Shown piece after piece: positions 17,304 through 26,262 of a DNA stretch of 64,000 bases; within the stretch, counting starts at the first letter, position 1; each line of letters opens with the position of its first letter. Location: NCBI GenBank assembly GCA_030693155.1, contig JAUYBJ010000084.1, forward strand, positions 1 to 64,000. The letters are read 5' to 3'. The translations under genes and the position numbers were made by a program. This stretch comes from Methylococcales bacterium (GTDB taxonomy: Bacteria; Pseudomonadota; Gammaproteobacteria; Methylococcales; Methylomonadaceae). The notes below the pieces were generated by a model, which worked only from the letters and a program-made list of their open reading frames with translations, did no database searches and was not told where the DNA came from.

Positions 17304-17917
17304 GGTATTTGTATCCCGATGCCGTGCTGTTGGTTTTTTGCAAAGCTCCGATAGTAGGTCAAGTGAAAACCCGTTTAATGCCGACGCTCACCGCTGAACA
17401 AGCCATGCAGGTGCATATCGAACTCAGTCTAAGCACCTTGCAACGCGCCACTGAACAGCCGTTATGCGCGGTACAGTTATGGTGTGCGCCGACGATAGAC
17501 CATGAGTTTTTTATTTCTGCGGCTGATAAGTACCCGATAACGCGCCACTTGCAACACGGCGCGGATTTGGGTGAGCGGATGAATCACGCGCTGTGTACCG
17601 CACTTAAACACTATAAACGCGCGGTGTTAATCGGCTGTGATTGCCCGTCATTCACGACGCACGATTTAGCCGATGCTATTAGCGCGTTAAATGAGCAAAC
17701 GACGGCGGTATTTTCGCCTGTGGAAGATGGCGGTTATGTGTTAATTGGTTTGAATAGCCCGCAGCCTGAATTGTTTGTTGATATGCCGTGGAGTAAGCCG
17801 CATTTAATGAGTGCAACTCGCGCCCGTTGTCAGCAATACGGTATTGTTTATCAGGAATTGGCAATGCAGTGGGATGTGGATACGCCCGATGATTTACTGC
17901 GTTATCAGGCTCTTTAA
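17300..17917 (+). CDS. TIGR04282-type glycosyltransferase/nucleotidyltransferase-like protein (DUF2064)
   Basis: A 205-residue GT-A fold protein: VLLVFCKAPIVGQVKTRLMPTL (the N-terminal nucleotide-binding loop with KTRL), AVLIGCDCPSFTTHDLADAI (acidic metal site), FSPVEDGGYVLIGL and MQWDVDTPDDLLRY. This is the DUF2064 family, commonly annotated beside TIGR04283 glycosyltransferases, as here. The start overlaps the hydroxylase stop (ATGA). The 3' end runs 24 bases into the convergent iscS gene. The family name refers to arsenosugar pathways, but no arsM or arsS is in view, so the product is open. Confidence 0.82.
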   Translation: MRYLYPDAVLLVFCKAPIVGQVKTRLMPTLTAEQAMQVHIELSLSTLQRATEQPLCAVQLWCAPTIDHEFFISAADKYPITRHLQHGADLGERMNHALCTALKHYKRAVLIGCDCPSFTTHDLADAISALNEQTTAVFSPVEDGGYVLIGLNSPQPELFVDMPWSKPHLMSATRARCQQYGIVYQELAMQWDVDTPDDLLRYQAL

Positions 17918-19000
17918 AGTAGTCACAAAATCAGCAATTTCAACCGCTGTATTACTCATGCCTAAACTCACCCGCACCGCTGTTTTAGCTTGCCCCTCTT
18001 CTACGCCCATTGCCAGTAATACATGACTGGGCAAACTGCCGCCACTTGCACACGCTGAACCGCTGGACACGGCAATGCTTTTTTTATCCAAGCGCATCAC
18101 CAGCATTTCACCATCAACTTCATCAATACCGAACAATACGGTGTTGGCTAATCGGGGCGTGTGTTGGGCAAAAATGGTTAAATGGGGAATGGTGGCTAAC
18201 TGTTTTTCCAGTAAGGTTCTGAGCGCGAGCAAATGCTCATTGCGCTGGTTGAGTTCGCTGTGTGCCAATTCTGCGGCTTTACCGAATGCGACAATCGCCG
18301 CGACATTTTCGGTGCCTGAACGCAGGTTTCGCTCTTGTCCGCCGCCGCGTAATATTGGCTTGATGGTGACGTCTTTTCCGACAATCAACGCACCACAACC
18401 TTTAGCTCCATAAATTTTATGGCTGGATACGCTCATCAAATCAACATTGAGCTGATTAAAAGCAACGGGGATTTTGCCTAAGGCTTGCACGGCATCGGTA
18501 TGAATGAGGATATTGTTGGCTTTTAATTGCTCTGCATAAGCGGCGACAGGCTGAAGAACACCTGTTTCATTATTCGCCAGCATCATGGAGACCAGTTGCG
18601 GTTGACGCGAGATAAGCTGATTAATTGCGTCCTGTGTAATTGTCCCGTTGCTATCGACAGCTAACAGAGTCAAGTCATGACCTTGGGTTGTTAAATACTG
18701 GGCAGGTTCGAGTATCGAGGGGTGCTCAATCGCCGACACCGCAAACCCAGCATTCGGGCTAAGCGTTGCCAATGCCAGATTATTGGCTTCCGTACCGCCG
18801 CTGGTAAAAATAATTTGTGCGGCTGATACGCCTACCAAGGCGGCAAGCTGTTCACGCGCGGTGTCAATGGCACTGCGTACCAGTCTGCCGTGCCGATATA
18901 AGCTGGAGGGATTGCCGTAATAGGTGGAGAGAAACGGGAGCATCGCCGCCAGCACCCGCTCATCGAGCGGGGTGGTGGCGTTGTAATCGAGATAGATCAT
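17894..19000 (-). CDS. iscS: Cysteine desulfurase (IscS/NifS family)
   Basis: PLP enzyme taking sulfur from cysteine for Fe-S cluster assembly or thiolation. The 368 residues show the N-terminal YLDYNATTPLDERV, IIFTSGGTEANNLAL, HTDAVQALGKIPV, the PLP lysine in SVSSHKIYGAKG (K195) and the catalytic Cys in SSGSACASGG (C317). It is shorter than IscS of E. coli (404) and resembles the NifS-like second copies found beside iscR. It overlaps iscR by 4 bases (ATGA) and is probably repressed by it. No iscU, iscA or hscBA follows, so the scaffold is encoded elsewhere or it serves another acceptor. Confidence 0.9.
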   Translation of the reverse strand: MIYLDYNATTPLDERVLAAMLPFLSTYYGNPSSLYRHGRLVRSAIDTAREQLAALVGVSAAQIIFTSGGTEANNLALATLSPNAGFAVSAIEHPSILEPAQYLTTQGHDLTLLAVDSNGTITQDAINQLISRQPQLVSMMLANNETGVLQPVAAYAEQLKANNILIHTDAVQALGKIPVAFNQLNVDLMSVSSHKIYGAKGCGALIVGKDVTIKPILRGGGQERNLRSGTENVAAIVAFGKAAELAHSELNQRNEHLLALRTLLEKQLATIPHLTIFAQHTPRLANTVLFGIDEVDGEMLVMRLDKKSIAVSSGSACASGGSLPSHVLLAMGVEEGQAKTAVRVSLGMSNTAVEIADFVTTLKSLITQ

Positions 19001-19488
19001 TGCAGCGTGTGCATTAAATCGCTATGGTTACGAATTTCAATGGTTTGTTGGGCGTGCTGGTCTTGGCGTTCCGCCACTTCTTTTACGCGATTTTTTGCCA
19101 ACAAGTCAGCCAGCGTGATTTTTTCTAAATAACTTTTGACGTGATCGCCTAAATCCATCCATAAATCGTGGGTTAAACACTCGTGAGTTTTTTGGCAATT
19201 GGCTTCACCGCCGCATTTGGTGGAATCAATACGCTCGCCCACGGCAGCGACAATTTCAGCAATACTGATGTTATGTGCATCACCACACAGGCTGTAACCA
19301 CCGCCTGGTCCGCGTACACCCTTGACCAAATCAGCACGACGCAAACGTGCAAATAATTGTTCCAGATATGATAAAGAAATAGTTTGTCTGGCCGCTATGT
19401 CGATCAGCGTCACTGGTTTTAATTGGCTGTGAAAAGCCAGATCCAGCATTGCAGTTACTGCATAGCGTCCTTTAGATGTTAAGCGCAC
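18997..19488 (-). CDS. iscR: Rrf2-family Fe-S regulator IscR
   Basis: [2Fe-2S] transcription regulator of Fe-S cluster genes. It has an N-terminal winged helix (VRLTSKGRYAVTAMLDLAFH; recognition region TISLSYLEQLFARLRRADLVKGVRGPGGGY) and three Cys ligands in the spacing Cx5Cx5C (KCGGEANCQKTHEC). I prefer the GTG at 19488, which gives the family-typical VRLTSKGRY start and puts AAGGGTG about 7 bases upstream; a GTG at 19497 would lie inside that ribosome site. The product is then 163 residues. It is the second-to-last gene of trmJ-cysE-iscR-iscS, with its own promoter. Confidence 0.92.
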   Translation of the reverse strand: MRLTSKGRYAVTAMLDLAFHSQLKPVTLIDIAARQTISLSYLEQLFARLRRADLVKGVRGPGGGYSLCGDAHNISIAEIVAAVGERIDSTKCGGEANCQKTHECLTHDLWMDLGDHVKSYLEKITLADLLAKNRVKEVAERQDQHAQQTIEIRNHSDLMHTLQ

Positions 19489-19523
19489 CGTAATCACCCT
19501 TATAAATAATGTTGAAAAAGCCT

Positions 19524-19551
19524 ACTATACTTAACACAGTAAGTTAGTCAA
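19524..19551 (-). promoter_or_regulatory. iscR promoter with probable IscR half-site
   Basis: On the minus strand TTGACT (19551-19546) and TATAGT (19529-19524) are spaced by 16 bases, 35 bases before the iscR start. The -35 lies in ATAGTTGACT, which matches the left half of the type 1 IscR-binding consensus; the right half is poor. This suggests autoregulation by Fe-S-loaded IscR. Confidence 0.6.
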
Positions 19552-19644
19552 CTATTACTCATTATGTTTTACACATCGGGTTTATACGGCGGTTTTAATT
19601 CAGGTTAGTGACTGACAGACCAGTCAGGTTTTAACTTAGAGCAA

Positions 19645-20409
19645 CTAATCTAACTTGGAACGATTGTAACCGTCTTCAATTTCACAGCCATTCAGCGTAT
19701 TAATGGGTGTTTCGCTGCAATTAATACCCGCTTTATTGACCGCTGTTTGTAAGGTGGCAATTTGCTTATCCAATACCTGAATATGATCCAGCATCTGATT
19801 AATGGCATGAGCAATCGGGTCGGGCATATCAGCGGTCATGCCATAAGCATTAAAACCGATTTTACTGGCAATTTCGTTCAATTCGGCTTTTTTAGCCTGA
19901 CTATCAACGATATGGGCGGGAATACCGACCACCGTCACACCGGCAGGTACATCTTTTAACACCACTGAATTTGAACCGACTCGCGCCCCCGCACCGATTT
20001 CGATAGGGCCTAACACTTTTGCACCCGCACCAATCACCACACCATTACGCAGAGTGGGATGCCGCTTGCCTTTATTCCACGTTGTACCGCCCAAGGTCAC
20101 GCCATGATACAGCGTGCAGTCATCACCGATAATCGCGGTTTCGCCGATGACGACACCCATACCATGATCTATAAAAAACCGCCGCCCAATCACCGCACCC
20201 GGATGAATTTCAACCCCTGTCAAAAAACGCCCTAAATGAGCAATAAACCGCGCCAACCATTTAAAATCAGCCATCCAGCACCGATGACTCAGGCGATGAA
20301 TCAACACTGCATGAACACCTGGATAAGTGGTGATAATTTCAAATACTGATTGTGCCGCAGGATCGCGTTCAAAGACACAGGCAATATCTTCTTTCAGCCA
20401 AATCAACAT
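19645..20409 (-). CDS. cysE: Serine O-acetyltransferase CysE
   Basis: Makes O-acetylserine from serine and acetyl-CoA, the first step of cysteine synthesis. The 254 residues have an N-terminal helical domain ([35 protein letters not shown]) and a left-handed beta-helix with [35 protein letters not shown] (catalytic His and Asp region) and [17 protein letters not shown]. The C-terminal extension of about 60 residues contains a short helical stretch ([18 protein letters not shown]). It is translationally coupled to trmJ (TAATG, one-base overlap) and lies just upstream of iscR-iscS, linking cysteine supply with its use for sulfur. Confidence 0.95.
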   Translation of the reverse strand: MLIWLKEDIACVFERDPAAQSVFEIITTYPGVHAVLIHRLSHRCWMADFKWLARFIAHLGRFLTGVEIHPGAVIGRRFFIDHGMGVVIGETAIIGDDCTLYHGVTLGGTTWNKGKRHPTLRNGVVIGAGAKVLGPIEIGAGARVGSNSVVLKDVPAGVTVVGIPAHIVDSQAKKAELNEIASKIGFNAYGMTADMPDPIAHAINQMLDHIQVLDKQIATLQTAVNKAGINCSETPINTLNGCEIEDGYNRSKLD

Positions 20410-21143
20410 TATTTGTCATGCCTTTTATTGTGATCTTGCGACATTCGTAAAATACCGCGCAGAATATCCAGCTCCTTGGTATCCAGCAGGGTGCGATTAT
20501 AAATCCGCCGCAACCGACGCATGATGGATTTTGATTTATCAGGGTGCATAAAACCAATATCAATTAATGCCTGATGCAAATGCTCATAAAAAGATTCCAG
20601 TTGTGCGGCACTGGCTAAGGGTTCGTCACCTCTATCGCCAACGACTGTTTCCTGTTGGATACCTGTCGCGACAAATAATTCATAACACACCACCTGTACG
20701 GCGGCGGCGATATTCAACGAACTGTAATCACTATTGCACGGAATACGCAGTAAAAAATGGCACAAATCGAGTTCATGATTTTTTAAGCCTGAATTTTCCC
20801 GCCCGAATACGATAGCGACTTTATTGTGCGGCTCATTAATCACCACTTTTTCAGCGCATTGTCTCGGTGTCATTTCCGGCCAGCTAATAGTGCGTCCGCG
20901 TGCACTTGCACCGATGACCAACTGACAATCGGCTACTGCATCGGACAGATCCTGATAAATGACGGCGCGTGCCAACACATCATCCGCACCCGATGCCCTT
21001 GCCGTTGCATCCGCACAGGGAAACAATTTTGGTTTGACCAGACATAAATTAGTCATGCTCATGTTTTTCATCGCCCGCGCCACTGCGCCGATATTGCCAG
21101 AATGCGATGTTTCCACTAAAACGATTTTGATATGCGACAGCAC
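20409..21143 (-). CDS. trmJ: tRNA (cytidine/uridine-2'-O)-methyltransferase TrmJ
   Basis: SPOUT-class enzyme 2'-O-methylating nucleotide 32 in the tRNA anticodon loop. The 244 residues contain [45 protein letters not shown] and the trefoil-knot motif [23 protein letters not shown]. The C-terminal extension ([34 protein letters not shown]) is typical of TrmJ. It leads the trmJ-cysE-iscR-iscS group, an order seen in other gammaproteobacteria. Confidence 0.95.
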   Translation of the reverse strand: MLSHIKIVLVETSHSGNIGAVARAMKNMSMTNLCLVKPKLFPCADATARASGADDVLARAVIYQDLSDAVADCQLVIGASARGRTISWPEMTPRQCAEKVVINEPHNKVAIVFGRENSGLKNHELDLCHFLLRIPCNSDYSSLNIAAAVQVVCYELFVATGIQQETVVGDRGDEPLASAAQLESFYEHLHQALIDIGFMHPDKSKSIMRRLRRIYNRTLLDTKELDILRGILRMSQDHNKRHDK

Positions 21144-21600
21144 GGTGATGTCCTTCTGGGTAAAAAAGATGGCAAGTCTACCAAAAATTATTTATGTCAT
21201 GGCGTTTTCTGGGATAAATGGCGATTTAATACACTTCCAACGCAGTGCCTTTTCCATAAAAAAAACCGCACTATCAGCTAAAGTCAAGTACAATAATAAA
21301 ACTTTGACTAGCAAAACCGATAGTTATTCACTTGATTAATAAAAGAATTGTTTTAATTTGCTTCTGTAAAAATGCTATAAATCAACTTCACGAACAATAA
21401 ATAACAGGCGTAACCGCGCTTACTTTGAGCTTGCTAACAACACACAAAACAGCTATTAACTTCCGTATGCTTAATCACAAAAACCTGACAACCCCACAAC
21501 CGAGCATTATCTGCTTTAGCCAGAAAAACCTGACTGCCGCCAAGATGCGTAAACAATTGGTTACATCACTCGTCCGCATTCATGATAAAGGGTGGTTGCT
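21144..21600. other. Intergenic region, 457 bp, divergent
   Basis: AT-rich spacer between the divergent trmJ and the start of the polysaccharide cluster. It contains an inverted pair AGTCAA/TTGACT near 21281-21309 and presumably the promoter of the surface-polysaccharide locus. I found no clear ops/JUMPstart element and no supported gene; the open frames here lack ribosome sites. Confidence 0.45.
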
Positions 21601-22146
21601 ATGAACATAATTCCTACCACTATTCCCGACGTGCTTATCATCGAACCAAAAGTATTTGGTGATGCTCGCGGCTTCTTTTTTGAAAGTTTTAACCAAGCTG
21701 CGTTTACTGAAACCACTGGATTCAATGCGTCTTTTGTACAGGACAATCACAGCCGTTCCAGCAAAGGCGTATTACGCGGCTTGCATTATCAAATTCAACA
21801 ACCTCAAGGTAAATTAGTGCGCGTAGTACGCGGTGCCGTGTTTGATGTTGCCGTCGATATTCGTCAATCTTCACCGACGTTCGGACAATGGGAAGGCGTG
21901 GAACTGTCGGAAGACAATCACCGTCAACTGTGGATTCCACCCGGTTTTGCACATGGTTTTCTGGTACTCAGTGACAGCGCGGAATTTTTATACAAAACTA
22001 CCGATTACTACGCGCCTCAATTTGAACGCTGTATCGCATGGAACGATCCCTCTATCGGCATTCAATGGCCGCTGGACGATGCACCACAACTATCTGCCAA
22101 AGATCAAGCAGGTGTCACACTTTCCCAAGCTGAATTATTCTCATGA
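21601..22146 (+). CDS. rfbC: dTDP-4-dehydrorhamnose 3,5-epimerase
   Basis: Epimerises dTDP-4-keto-6-deoxyglucose at C3 and C5 on the way to dTDP-L-rhamnose. It is a 181-residue cupin with GDARGFFFESFNQAAF, FVQDNHSRSSKGVLRGLHYQ (catalytic His region), GAVFDVAVDIRQSSPTFGQW and IPPGFAHGFLVLSD. I start at ATG 21601, preceded by AAAGGGTGG; a GTG nine bases upstream lies in that ribosome site. The other rhamnose genes (rfbA, rfbB, rfbD) are not in the window. It overlaps the wzm-like gene by 4 bases (ATGA) and opens the polysaccharide cluster. Confidence 0.93.
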   Translation: MNIIPTTIPDVLIIEPKVFGDARGFFFESFNQAAFTETTGFNASFVQDNHSRSSKGVLRGLHYQIQQPQGKLVRVVRGAVFDVAVDIRQSSPTFGQWEGVELSEDNHRQLWIPPGFAHGFLVLSDSAEFLYKTTDYYAPQFERCIAWNDPSIGIQWPLDDAPQLSAKDQAGVTLSQAELFS

Positions 22147-22982
22147 ATCCTCACGCCTCACAACCGACCTCACCTATCGCTTTACTCCGTAGCGTCATAC
22201 GCAACCGCCAACTGATTGCGCAAATGGCAAGACGTGAAGTAGTCGGTCGCTATAAAGGATCGGTGATGGGCTTGCTGTGGTCGTTTCTTAATCCTATTTT
22301 CATGCTGGCTGTTTACACCTTCTTTTTTTCCGTGGTGTTTAAAGCCCGCTGGAGCGGCGGTGTTGATGGTGTGGAAGAAAGCAAAACCCAGTTTGCGGTA
22401 GTGCTGTTTGCCGGCATGATTGTACACGGGCTATTTGCCGAAGTATTAAACCGCGCACCTGATTTAATCACCAATAACGTGAACTACGTTAAACGAGTGG
22501 TTTTCCCGTTGGAAATTCTGCCTATTGTCAGTTTAAGTGCCGCCCTGTTTCACTCTCTGGTGAGCTTATCCGTATTACTCATCGCTTTTGTGACCTTCAA
22601 TCATTACCTGCACTGGACGGTTATTTTCGCGCCGCTGGTGTTTTTGCCGCTGATTATTATCAGCCTTGGCTTTGCGTGGATGCTGGCATCGTTAGGTGTA
22701 TTTTTGCGTGATGTCGGACAGACTATCGGCATTTTTACCACCATATTGATGTATATTTCTCCCGTGTTTTTCCCCATTTCCGCCATGCCGGAACAATATC
22801 GCCCTATCATTATGGCAAATCCGTTGACCTTCATTATCGAACAGGCACGAGAAGTCCTCATCTGGGGACACTTACCCGATTGGACAGGTATCGGTATTTA
22901 TACCGCCGCCGCCAGCGTAGTCGCGTGGGTGGGATTTATCTGGTTTCAAAAAACCAGAAAAGGCTTTGCCGACGTTTTATAA
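22143..22982 (+). CDS. wzm: Polysaccharide ABC transporter permease (Wzm-like)
   Basis: Membrane subunit of an ABC-2 exporter carrying an undecaprenyl-linked glycan across the inner membrane. The 279 residues have a cytosolic N-terminal helix (LLRSVIRNRQLIAQMARREVVGRYKGSVMGLLW, typical of O-antigen and teichoic acid exporters) and about six membrane segments, including FLNPIFMLAVYTFFFSVVF, FAGMIVHGLFAEVLNRAP and VFLPLIIISLGFAWMLASLGVFLRDVGQTIG. The start overlaps the rfbC stop. Its ATPase partner follows after 50 bp. Confidence 0.93.
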   Translation: MNPHASQPTSPIALLRSVIRNRQLIAQMARREVVGRYKGSVMGLLWSFLNPIFMLAVYTFFFSVVFKARWSGGVDGVEESKTQFAVVLFAGMIVHGLFAEVLNRAPDLITNNVNYVKRVVFPLEILPIVSLSAALFHSLVSLSVLLIAFVTFNHYLHWTVIFAPLVFLPLIIISLGFAWMLASLGVFLRDVGQTIGIFTTILMYISPVFFPISAMPEQYRPIIMANPLTFIIEQAREVLIWGHLPDWTGIGIYTAAASVVAWVGFIWFQKTRKGFADVL

Positions 22983-23032
22983 CGTGTTTAATCAATAACT
23001 ATCAACGTGTCACTCAACAGTAGCAAGAAATT

Positions 23033-24376
23033 ATGACCGACATTGCCATTCGTGCAACTCACTTAAGCAAGTGCTATCACATCTACAGCACTCCACACGA
23101 CCGCCTCAAGCAGTTTATGGCTCCTCGCCTGCAACGCATGGTCGGTATGCAACCTAAACAATACTTTCACGAGTTCTGGGCTCTCAACGATGTGTCTTTT
23201 GAAATTAAAAAAGGCGAAACCGTTGGTATCATTGGTCGCAATGGCTCAGGTAAATCCACCTTATTGCAATTGCTGTGCGGCACACTCACGCCGACAAATG
23301 GGCAAGTAGAAATTAATGGTCGCGTTGCTGCGTTACTGGAATTGGGTTCGGGGTTTAACCCTGAATTTACAGGCCGCGAAAACGTTTATATGAATGCCGC
23401 CGTGTTAGGGCTAAGTCATGCAGAGGTACAGGAACGCTTTGATGATATAGCCGCTTTTGCTGATATTGGTGAATTTATCGAACAACCCGTGAAGACTTAT
23501 TCCAGCGGTATGTTTGTCCGCTTGGCGTTTGCCGTCAACATTCTGTCTAATCCCGATATTATGATTGTCGATGAAGCTCTGGCAGTCGGTGATATGAATT
23601 TTCAGGCAAAATGTATGACCGCATTGACGCGCATACAGGAACGTGGCGCGACCGTGTTGTTTGTCAGTCATGACGTAGGCGCATTAAAAAGCCTGTGTTC
23701 GCGCGGTATTTATCTCGATCATGGACAGCTTAAAAAAATAGGCACCGCCGCCGATGTGGCAGAACAATATGTTCGTGTGATGCGTGAAGAAATGAACGTA
23801 GATAATGCGTTACCAACTAAAACCATTGCTAATGAACCAAACACAGCGCAGACATCTGACAGTGCTGAACTCATTGATTCTTCTGATTTTAAAGTCTCCC
23901 GTGATTTTGAAAAACGGGTAGCCTCCTTTCGCTACGGTGATGGCGGTGCAAAAATTACTTATGTCGAATTGCTTGATGAACATTCCATGCCGACTAATTA
24001 TGTGGACTTCAATCAAACGGTGTTGGTAAAAATTTATTTTGAAGCCCTATTTGATGGGCAAGTGACCTGTAATTACTACGTTGGTGATGATAAAAAGAAT
24101 TTAATTCTCGGCTCTGATTGTATGCTCGCAGGATTACCTCTGATTACCGTAGTCAGCGGCGGTCGCTATGTCGTCACTTACAAAACACGATTACCGTTAC
24201 AAGAAGGTCATCACAGCATTCAGGCGCAAATAACCGTACCGCTGATACCCAATATGTCCGCCACTTTTCTTGACGTAGTGGATGATGCGGTAGTGTTTAA
24301 TGTCGCCCGAAGACCCAATAATCGAATCTGGACAAAAGCGTTTGTTGACAATGAATGTCAGGTAATGTCATGTTAA
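23033..24376 (+). CDS. wzt: Polysaccharide ABC transporter ATP-binding protein with C-terminal glycan-binding domain (Wzt-like)
   Basis: ATPase of the exporter. Residues 1-250 are the nucleotide-binding domain: Walker A GRNGSGKST (68-76), signature YSSGM (about 157), Walker B IMIVDEALAVGD (about 179) and the switch His in FVSHD. Residues about 290-447 form the extra C-terminal beta-sandwich of the Wzt class (ASFRYGDGGAKITYVELLDE ... VLVKIYFEALFDG), which in characterised systems binds the modified non-reducing end of the glycan before export. That implies a chain-terminating modification, and the methyltransferase right after it is a natural candidate. The stop codon overlaps the methyltransferase start. 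Confidence 0.94.
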   Translation: MTDIAIRATHLSKCYHIYSTPHDRLKQFMAPRLQRMVGMQPKQYFHEFWALNDVSFEIKKGETVGIIGRNGSGKSTLLQLLCGTLTPTNGQVEINGRVAALLELGSGFNPEFTGRENVYMNAAVLGLSHAEVQERFDDIAAFADIGEFIEQPVKTYSSGMFVRLAFAVNILSNPDIMIVDEALAVGDMNFQAKCMTALTRIQERGATVLFVSHDVGALKSLCSRGIYLDHGQLKKIGTAADVAEQYVRVMREEMNVDNALPTKTIANEPNTAQTSDSAELIDSSDFKVSRDFEKRVASFRYGDGGAKITYVELLDEHSMPTNYVDFNQTVLVKIYFEALFDGQVTCNYYVGDDKKNLILGSDCMLAGLPLITVVSGGRYVVTYKTRLPLQEGHHSIQAQITVPLIPNMSATFLDVVDDAVVFNVARRPNNRIWTKAFVDNECQVMSC

Positions 24377-25140
24377 AACAATGGCTTAATCGTTTTTTCA
24401 AAACAAATCCGCCACCTGCTGATTTATACTGCCCTGTGTGTAACAGTCACCCGACGGCTTTTGTACCCTTGTCTGAACATTATATTGAGCAATGGCGGCA
24501 GCATGGTTTCCCTTACACTGATGCAGGCGAAATGACTGCGCTGGAGACTTACAGCTGTCCTGCTTGCGGGGCATCGGATAGAGAACGTTTATATGCGTTA
24601 TGGATTAAACAACAGATTGCCGAAAAAACGGTCTTTGAAGGTGATAGATTAATACATTTCGCCCCTGAGGCTTGCTTGTCAAAACAACTTCGTGCCTTGA
24701 ATTTTTTTGACTACGCCAGTGCAGATTTAATGATGGCAGAAGCCGACCATCAAATTGACATCACTGATATGCTGTTTGCCGATGAGCAGTTTGATTTTTT
24801 TATTTGTAGTCATGTATTGGAACACGTTGACAGTGACGATAAAGCAATCAGCGAACTGTACCGTATCTTGAAAACGGGCGGGCGCGGTATTTTAATGGTG
24901 CCTATTGTCGTCGGACTGGAACATTCACAAGAAGACATTACCCTTAACGATGCAGCGGAACGCTGGCGTTTGTTCGGACAAGATGACCATCTGCGGATTT
25001 ATGCTCATGATGATTATGTCAACAAACTGCAATACCACGGTTTTGCGGTCGAACAGCTGGATCAGGCTTACTTTGGCGCAGAGGTATTTCAATCGCTGGG
25101 TTTAAAACCAACCAGCATTCTTTACATTGTAACTAAATAG
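24370..25140 (+). CDS. SAM-dependent methyltransferase with N-terminal zinc ribbon
   Basis: Class I methyltransferase of 256 residues. N-terminal Cys pairs (YCPVCNSH, YSCPACGASDRERLYALW) suggest a zinc ribbon. The Rossmann core has FAPEACLSKQLRAL, YASADLM, FDFFICSHVLEHVDSDDKAISELYRILKTGG and a C-terminal region DDHLRIYAHDDYVNKL. I choose ATG 24370, with AGGT 7-8 bases upstream and overlap with the wzt stop; an ATG at 24355 would add five residues. In this locus it probably methylates a sugar of the exported glycan, possibly the terminal one read by Wzt; that role is inferred. Confidence 0.85.
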   Translation: MLKQWLNRFFKTNPPPADLYCPVCNSHPTAFVPLSEHYIEQWRQHGFPYTDAGEMTALETYSCPACGASDRERLYALWIKQQIAEKTVFEGDRLIHFAPEACLSKQLRALNFFDYASADLMMAEADHQIDITDMLFADEQFDFFICSHVLEHVDSDDKAISELYRILKTGGRGILMVPIVVGLEHSQEDITLNDAAERWRLFGQDDHLRIYAHDDYVNKLQYHGFAVEQLDQAYFGAEVFQSLGLKPTSILYIVTK

Positions 25141-25148
25141 TTAATGTC

Positions 25149-26261
25149 ATGAAATCCACTAAACCCATTTACGTCACCCAACCTGCGCTTCCCGAACTGG
25201 CGGATTTTATTCCCTATCTGGAACAGATATGGGATAACAAAATTCTCACTAATTGCGGCCCGTTCCACCAACAACTGGAACAGGCATTGTGTGATTATTT
25301 AGGGGTTAAACATATCTCTTTATTTACCAACGGCACACTCGCGCTGGTGGTTGCGTTGCAGGCTCTGCGTATCACAGGTGAAGTCATTACTACGCCCTAT
25401 TCGTTTGTTGCCACCTCGCATTCGTTGTTATGGAACGGCATTAAGCCCGTCTTTGTTGATATACATCCCGACACACTCAATCTTGATCCCGACAAAATAG
25501 AAGCGGCTATTACCCCGCAAACCACCGCGATTATGCCCGTGCATTGCTATGGGCATCCTTGTGACGTGGAACGTATTCAAAAAATTGCCGATAACTATAA
25601 CCTGAGCGTTATTTACGATGCAGCTCATGCTTTTGGCGTACAACACCAAAACGCCAGCGTCCTTAATTACGGTGATTTATCCGTCTTGAGTTTTCACGCT
25701 ACCAAAGTATTCAACACCTTTGAAGGCGGCGCAATTGTTTGCCCTGATGCAAAAACCAAGCAACGCATAGATCATTTGAAAAACTTCGGTTTTGTCGATG
25801 AAGTGACAGTCGTCGCACCCGGTATCAATGGCAAAATGAGTGAAATTAACGCCGCGTTCGGTTTACTGCAACTGAAAAGTATTGATGCGAACTTACAAAA
25901 ACGCCAAAAAATTGACAGCTATTACCGCGCGGCATTAGCAAACGTACACGGTATTCATTGTTTAGGCGATAGCGGCGAAACTATCGCAAACTATGCGTAT
26001 TTCCCGATTCTGGTACGCTCAGATTATCCGTTAAGCCGCGATCAGTTATTTGAAAAATTGCGTGATAACGGCATCTATGCACGTCGCTATTTTTATCCGT
26101 TAATCAGCGATTTTCCGATGTACCGCAGTCTGCCATCTGCCGCACCCGCTCACTTGCCTGCCGCGCAAAAAGCCGCGAATGAAGTCATCTGTCTGCCGAT
26201 TTATCCAACGCTTGAGTTTGAGCAGCAACAAAGCATTATTGCGCTGATTACAGGAAATTGA
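25149..26261 (+). CDS. DegT/DnrJ/EryC1/StrS-family sugar aminotransferase
   Basis: PLP-dependent aminotransferase acting on nucleotide-linked keto sugars. The 370 residues show SLFTNGTLALVVALQAL, ITTPYSFVATSHSLLWNGIKPVFVDI, AIMPVHCYGHPCD, IYDAAHAFGV and the PLP lysine in SFHATKVFNTFEGGAIV (K186). The overall pattern (LTNCGPFHQQLEQAL at the N-terminus) resembles enzymes making dTDP-4-amino- or 3-amino-dideoxyhexoses. The adjacent acyltransferase 1 bp downstream fits an N-acetylated amino-deoxy sugar such as Qui4NAc, Fuc4NAc or Fuc3NAc. The exact regiochemistry cannot be read from sequence. Confidence 0.9.
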   Translation: MKSTKPIYVTQPALPELADFIPYLEQIWDNKILTNCGPFHQQLEQALCDYLGVKHISLFTNGTLALVVALQALRITGEVITTPYSFVATSHSLLWNGIKPVFVDIHPDTLNLDPDKIEAAITPQTTAIMPVHCYGHPCDVERIQKIADNYNLSVIYDAAHAFGVQHQNASVLNYGDLSVLSFHATKVFNTFEGGAIVCPDAKTKQRIDHLKNFGFVDEVTVVAPGINGKMSEINAAFGLLQLKSIDANLQKRQKIDSYYRAALANVHGIHCLGDSGETIANYAYFPILVRSDYPLSRDQLFEKLRDNGIYARRYFYPLISDFPMYRSLPSAAPAHLPAAQKAANEVICLPIYPTLEFEQQQSIIALITGN

Positions 26262-26262
26262 T

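Noticed and set aside
20959-21339. 126-codon plus-strand frame across the trmJ start
   Set aside because: Antisense to trmJ for half its length, no domain and no ribosome site.
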